Assembly (NCBI GenBank): GCA_035354435.1 | Contig: DAOQAY010000115.1 | Location: forward strand, 1 to 9,519 | DNA: 9,519 nucleotides | Direction: 5' to 3' | Source of the DNA: JAKLDO01 sp035354435 | GTDB taxonomy: Bacteria > UBP6 > UBA1177 | Shown: positions 6,671-9,519 of the stretch, piece after piece | Layout: every line of letters begins with the position of its first letter | How positions within the stretch are numbered: the stretch's first letter is position 1 | Notes under the pieces: generated by a model | Databases searched by the model: none | What the model was told of the DNA's origin: nothing | The model's input: the letters and a program-made list of their open reading frames with translations, nothing else | Program-made: the position numbers and the translations under genes

Positions 6671-7519
6671 TCAGTAATTTCCTTCAATGATGTTTTCGAG
6701 AATGTGCTGTCCTTTCTCATTGTTAAGCGACATCCATCTGTTCCTTACCTGAAAACCGATAATATATGAATAGATTATATGATCTGCAAAAGGAGTTTCT
6801 CTTCCGACTTCCTCCATCAACTCGAATCTGATCCTGTCAAGATCTCTCTCAACCTCGATAGGGTCTCTTTCCCTGTCAAACAGCGCAATAACATCAGCAA
6901 CTTCAGGAAAAATGGTTTTCAAACCGAGATCTGCATTGTTTCTGTTTTCCAGAATAGTATGAACAATATACGGATCACCTTTCAGATGTTTTTCAAGATC
7001 GAGACCTCTTTTAATTATTCTCATAGCAGAAAGAACTGTTCTGGTCGTTGTCGCAATACGACCGTAATATCTTATAAACCCGTCCTTTCTTGTCTGCATG
7101 TAGACAAAATAATTGATATAAAGCTCTTCAATATTTTCATGTCTTTCTTCATCGGTCTTATATTTGGTGAAATAATCACACATGAATTCAGGATAATTCT
7201 CATCAGGTTTATTTATAAACGGATCTTCCATAAACTCGATAAGTTCATCCGGCTCAACCACCCTTGCTCTGTAATAATCTATAGCACCCGTTTCTGTATT
7301 GCCTTTGAATATATCACCGACATTGACATCAAGCCTTGATTTCAATATGAGCTCAAGGTTTTTGACATCATTGAGAAGAAGAATATCGCTGATACCGTCC
7401 ATCAAAGGTTCGAGCTGTATACTGAAATCTTCAAGAAATTCCGAAATAGTGCAGGGAAGTTCGCTGTCCCATGTCAGTGTCGGCAGAGCACCGACGGTAT
7501 AATGATTAAAATTCGCCAT
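6671..7519 (-). CDS. DUF2764-type V-ATPase operon protein, possible subunit C (d) equivalent
   Basis: This 282-residue soluble protein has no signal peptide or membrane segment and is rich in acidic residues and Arg. Its start, Phe-Asn-His-Tyr-Thr-Val-Gly-Ala-Leu-Pro followed by Thr-Leu-Thr-Trp, fits the DUF2764 family that lies between E and A in chlamydial, spirochetal and Bacteroidetes V-ATPase operons. That assignment comes from memory of the pattern and from position. The function is not established to my knowledge. Canonical operons carry C and F here. The last 37 residues, with YSYIIGFQVRNRWMSL (250-265) and a closing helix, loosely resemble the C-terminal end of subunit C, which has Tyr-x-x-x-x-Glu-x-x-x-Arg-Asn and links the D shaft to the K ring. 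A divergent C subunit is therefore my preferred reading (inference). The start at 7517-7519 follows the E stop by 18 bases, with GGAGAG about nine bases upstream. Confidence 0.85.
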   Translation of the reverse strand: MANFNHYTVGALPTLTWDSELPCTISEFLEDFSIQLEPLMDGISDILLLNDVKNLELILKSRLDVNVGDIFKGNTETGAIDYYRARVVEPDELIEFMEDPFINKPDENYPEFMCDYFTKYKTDEERHENIEELYINYFVYMQTRKDGFIRYYGRIATTTRTVLSAMRIIKRGLDLEKHLKGDPYIVHTILENRNNADLGLKTIFPEVADVIALFDRERDPIEVERDLDRIRFELMEEVGRETPFADHIIYSYIIGFQVRNRWMSLNNEKGQHILENIIEGNY

Positions 7520-7537
7520 AGTAACGGTCTCTCCAGG

Positions 7538-8167
7538 CTATTTAGAAAAAAGAGATTTCCTCAGTTCCGGCCTTAAATATTCAATAAGCAGTTCAATGAC
7601 AGATTCTTCAGTAAAATCATATCTGAGCACACCGTTTTGAGCAATCACGGAAAAACCTGACGGCAGAATTTCTTTTGAAAGTGTTATCTTCGATCCTGCA
7701 TGAGCCGCTATCTGACTTTCAATATATGATGACATGTTTTTTTTCATATTGTCGCTAATTGCGATTGAAAATGAGCCTGTTGAATACTGCTTTATTACTT
7801 CTGAAATGAATTCTTTTATAAGCTGTTCGCTTTTAAGCGCCGATTTAACAGGTTCTGTGACTGAAAATGCCAGCACTTCCTTTTCCAGAGCCATTTTCAA
7901 CTTGTCGACAGACTGTTTCGCCGCGATCTTGAGAGCGGATTCTGTGTTGAGTTTAACAGCTTCAGATTCCTTTTTCGCATTTTTCAGTATCGAAGCGGCT
8001 TCATTCTTCGCCTTTTCAATTATGCCGGCAGCTTCATTCTTAGCCTCTGAAATAATTGCACTTTTCTGTTCGTTAGCAGGATCAAGAACCGATGACTTCA
8101 AATAATCGGAAATATCCTTTATCTTTGAATCCAGCGAATTGATCTTTACGGTCTGAGCATCACTCAT
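7538..8167 (-). CDS. atpE: V-type ATPase subunit E (peripheral stalk)
   Basis: This 209-residue protein is the first gene of the operon. In the family, E forms the stator stalk that holds the A3B3 head against rotation and is anchored to subunit I. The N-terminal half is a long charged helix rich in Ala, Lys and Glu. Three adjacent 11-residue units are visible (42-52, 53-63 and 64-74, each starting Ala-Lys-(Asn/Lys)-Glu), the hendecad spacing expected of the right-handed stalk coiled coil. The C-terminal half (about 110-209) is the globular domain that caps the head, with GFSVIAQNGVLRYDFTEES near 170-188 and a final YLRPELRKSLF helix. The length is normal (about 190-210). The sequence is weakly conserved, so the call rests on architecture and position. 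The ATG at 8165-8167 has GGAGG six bases upstream at 8174-8178. No canonical G partner is encoded nearby. Confidence 0.85.
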   Translation of the reverse strand: MSDAQTVKINSLDSKIKDISDYLKSSVLDPANEQKSAIISEAKNEAAGIIEKAKNEAASILKNAKKESEAVKLNTESALKIAAKQSVDKLKMALEKEVLAFSVTEPVKSALKSEQLIKEFISEVIKQYSTGSFSIAISDNMKKNMSSYIESQIAAHAGSKITLSKEILPSGFSVIAQNGVLRYDFTEESVIELLIEYLRPELRKSLFSK

Positions 8168-8217
8168 CTTTATCCTCCGGCAGTCACAGTAATTTTAAAA
8201 AACCACAAAACAGGGCT

Positions 8218-8246
8218 ATTATTATAAACACAAACCTAAAAGTCAA
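8218..8246 (-). promoter_or_regulatory. Candidate sigma70-type promoter of the V-ATPase operon
   Basis: Read on the minus strand, TTGACT (8241-8246) is followed by TATAATAAT (8218-8226). A 17-base spacer gives AATAAT (8218-8223) as the -10 element. The perfect TATAAT (8221-8226) has only 14 bases of spacer. Either would start a transcript with a leader of some 40-50 bases before the atpE ribosome site and ATG. It is the only good match in the gap facing this way. Confidence 0.5.
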
Positions 8247-8268
8247 ATTGATATCTTTATTTCGTAAC

Positions 8269-8296
8269 TTGAATTTATAATCACACACAATATAAT
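8269..8296 (+). promoter_or_regulatory. Candidate sigma70-type promoter of pepT
   Basis: TTGAAT (8269-8274) and a perfect TATAAT (8291-8296) are separated by 16 bases, 36 bases before the pepT ATG. The likely start of transcription is near 8303. This is a close sigma70-type match and lies back to back with the ATPase operon promoter. Confidence 0.6.
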
Positions 8297-8319
8297 GGTT
8301 CGAGATTTTTACTAACCAT
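8295..8319. repeat. Short inverted repeat at the pepT promoter (6-bp arms, 13-bp gap)
   Basis: ATGGTT (8295-8300) and AACCAT (8314-8319) form a perfect inverted repeat overlapping the end of the pepT -10 element and the expected transcription start. It could be an operator for a dimeric regulator. Arms this short can also arise by chance in AT-rich DNA, and most of the left arm would not be transcribed, so an RNA hairpin is unlikely. Confidence 0.25.
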
Positions 8320-8320
8320 G

Positions 8321-8326
8321 AAGGAG
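8321..8326 (+). promoter_or_regulatory. Shine-Dalgarno site of pepT
   Basis: AAGGAG lies six bases before the ATG at 8333-8335. An in-frame ATG at 8318-8320 directly abuts this site and so is an unlikely start, which decides the choice in favour of 8333. Confidence 0.7.
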
Positions 8327-8332
8327 ACCGCA

Positions 8333-9519
8333 ATGAAAAGACATCAGCTTGCTTCAGAAATTATCGCAGAAACATCATTAAAGAACCGTTTTCTTGCCTA
8401 TGTAAAAGAAGATACTCAGTCTGTCAACGGAAGTGAAACATTCCCGTCATCACCCAAAGAAAAAAATCTGGGTGAGAAACTTGTTGCAGAGCTTAAGGGA
8501 CTCGGAATAGCAAATGCTGAAATGGATAGCAACGGTTATGTGTATGCAAAAATCGCTTCGAACTGCGGTGTGACAAAAAAAGTTGCTTTCATTGCACATA
8601 TGGATGTTGCAACGGACTGTGCAGGCGAAGGCGTAAAACCTGTACTTCACGAAAAATATGACGGTTCTGTCATCAAACTTAACGGCGGAACAGTTATTGA
8701 TCCCGAAGATTCAACCGACCTCAAAGAATGTATCGGCGACACAATCATCACTTCCGACGGCACGACACTTCTTGGTGCAGATGACAAAGCCGGAATCGCC
8801 GCAATAATGTCGATGATCGAATATGTCGTGAAACATCCCGAGATCAAAAGACCTGAACTGAGAATATGCTTCACTCCGGATGAAGAGATCGGTCGCGGTG
8901 TTGATTTTATCGACCTGAAAAAAGTCGATGCAGACTTTGCATACACTCTTGACGGCGGATTTCCGTATGAGATAAATTATGAAAACTTCAATGCATACAG
9001 CGCAAAAGTTACAATAAAAGGCATTTCTATACATCCCGGATACGCAAAAGACAAAATGATCAATGCGATCAGATATGCCGGAAAATTTGTTGATATGCTT
9101 CCAAAAACAATGTCACCTGAAAGAACTCACAACCGTGAACCTTTCATTCATCCGGTAAACATCACAGGCGGAAGCGAAGAAGTGACAGTTGCTATGATCC
9201 TCAGAAGTTTCGTACTTGATGACATCGAAAGAGAGAAGCAGATAATCCTTAATATTATTGAAGTTTTAAAAGCTGAGGAGCCAAAACTTCAGATAACATC
9301 GGCATTCAACCAGAGTTATTTAAACATGTATGAAATCATGAAAGACAAAATGTTTGTTTATGATTATGTGAAAAAAGCGGTTGAAGACCTTGGTGCAACA
9401 CCGGACATTCACCCCATCAGAGGCGGAACAGACGGTGCAAGACTCTCTTTCATGGGACTTCCCTGCCCCAATATCTTTGCAGGCGGCGTTAATTTCCATT
9501 CACAGAAAGAATGGGTCGC
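8333..9519 (+). CDS. pepT: Peptidase T (tripeptide aminopeptidase, M20 zinc peptidase), partial at the 3' end
   Basis: About 395 residues are visible of a protein of usually about 405-415. PepT is a cytosolic dizinc aminopeptidase that removes the N-terminal residue from tripeptides. The ligands line up with Escherichia coli PepT at a constant offset of 11: His89-x-Asp91 (AHMDVA; metal and catalytic Asp), Asp151 (LGADDKAG), Glu184-Glu185 (TPDEEIGRG; general base and metal ligand), Asp207 (LDGG), and the late His near 389 (NFHSQKEW). The dimerisation domain lies between (about 220-325), with SIHPGYAKDKMINA and the family mark THNREPFIHP. RGGTDGARLSFMGLPCPN precedes the last ligand. All key residues are present, so the gene looks intact up to the edge. 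It is transcribed divergently from the ATPase operon with its own promoter and AAGGAG site, and no functional link to the ATPase is evident. Confidence 0.97.
   Translation, partial: MKRHQLASEIIAETSLKNRFLAYVKEDTQSVNGSETFPSSPKEKNLGEKLVAELKGLGIANAEMDSNGYVYAKIASNCGVTKKVAFIAHMDVATDCAGEGVKPVLHEKYDGSVIKLNGGTVIDPEDSTDLKECIGDTIITSDGTTLLGADDKAGIAAIMSMIEYVVKHPEIKRPELRICFTPDEEIGRGVDFIDLKKVDADFAYTLDGGFPYEINYENFNAYSAKVTIKGISIHPGYAKDKMINAIRYAGKFVDMLPKTMSPERTHNREPFIHPVNITGGSEEVTVAMILRSFVLDDIEREKQIILNIIEVLKAEEPKLQITSAFNQSYLNMYEIMKDKMFVYDYVKKAVEDLGATPDIHPIRGGTDGARLSFMGLPCPNIFAGGVNFHSQKEWV

Larger units (their letters stand above)
8168..8332. other. Divergent intergenic region between atpE and pepT
   Basis: This 165-base AT-rich gap is the longest non-coding stretch in the window. 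It holds the two back-to-back promoter candidates, both ribosome sites and the short inverted repeat next to the pepT start. I saw no terminator, riboswitch-like fold or open frame in it. Confidence 0.7.

Noticed and set aside
6779..7339. Plus-strand open frame of 186 codons opposite the DUF2764 gene
   Set aside because: It lies wholly antisense to a well-supported gene, has no ribosome site or recognisable motif, and its composition looks like a shadow frame.
8450..9034. Minus-strand open frames opposite pepT
   Set aside because: They are antisense to intact pepT with all its metal ligands and have no independent support.

Overview
The window comes from a moderately AT-rich bacterial genome and is almost fully coding. 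Its core is a minus-strand operon for a V-type (A/V-type) rotary ATPase, in transcription order: stalk subunit E, a DUF2764-type protein, catalytic subunit A, subunit B, central-stalk subunit D, membrane subunit I, proteolipid K. This gene order, and the sequence style of A, B and K, are those of the bacterial V-ATPase branch found in Chlamydiae, Spirochaetes and Bacteroidetes, not the Enterococcus/Thermus/archaeal type. That points to one of those phyla or a relative (for example another PVC or spirochete lineage). The sequence alone does not decide which.

Layout. Positions 1-493 (minus) hold the 5' part of an amidohydrolase of the MTA/SAH deaminase type, running off the left edge. Positions 486-620 (minus) hold a very small, TTG-started predicted lipoprotein (44 aa) that overlaps the amidohydrolase start and begins 8 bases after the K stop codon. 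Positions 629-8167 (minus) hold the seven-gene ATPase operon, with gaps or overlaps of -1 to about 23 bases, so translational coupling is likely. Positions 8168-8332 are a divergent intergenic region with a plausible sigma70-type promoter facing each way. Positions 8333-9519 (plus) hold peptidase T (pepT), truncated by the right edge a short way before its natural end. No stretch over 300 bases lacks a gene. I saw no tRNA, rRNA, CRISPR array, insertion sequence or convincing terminator.

How the parts fit. A and B form the A3B3 ATPase head, D is the rotor shaft, I and the K ring make the ion channel and rotor, and E is the peripheral stalk. The operon carries no recognisable genes for canonical C (d), F or G. 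The DUF2764 protein sits between E and A, where C and F lie in classical operons, and its C-terminus looks loosely like that of subunit C, so it is the best candidate for a divergent replacement. The K subunit keeps the residues that bind Na+ in Enterococcus NtpK (Ser/Thr-Gln in helix 2, Gln in helix 3, Glu in helix 4), so the pump may be Na+-coupled. The two downstream genes (small lipoprotein, deaminase) appear to be a co-transcribed tail with no obvious mechanistic link. Nothing here is clearly a new system. The least described parts are the DUF2764 subunit and the tiny lipoprotein.
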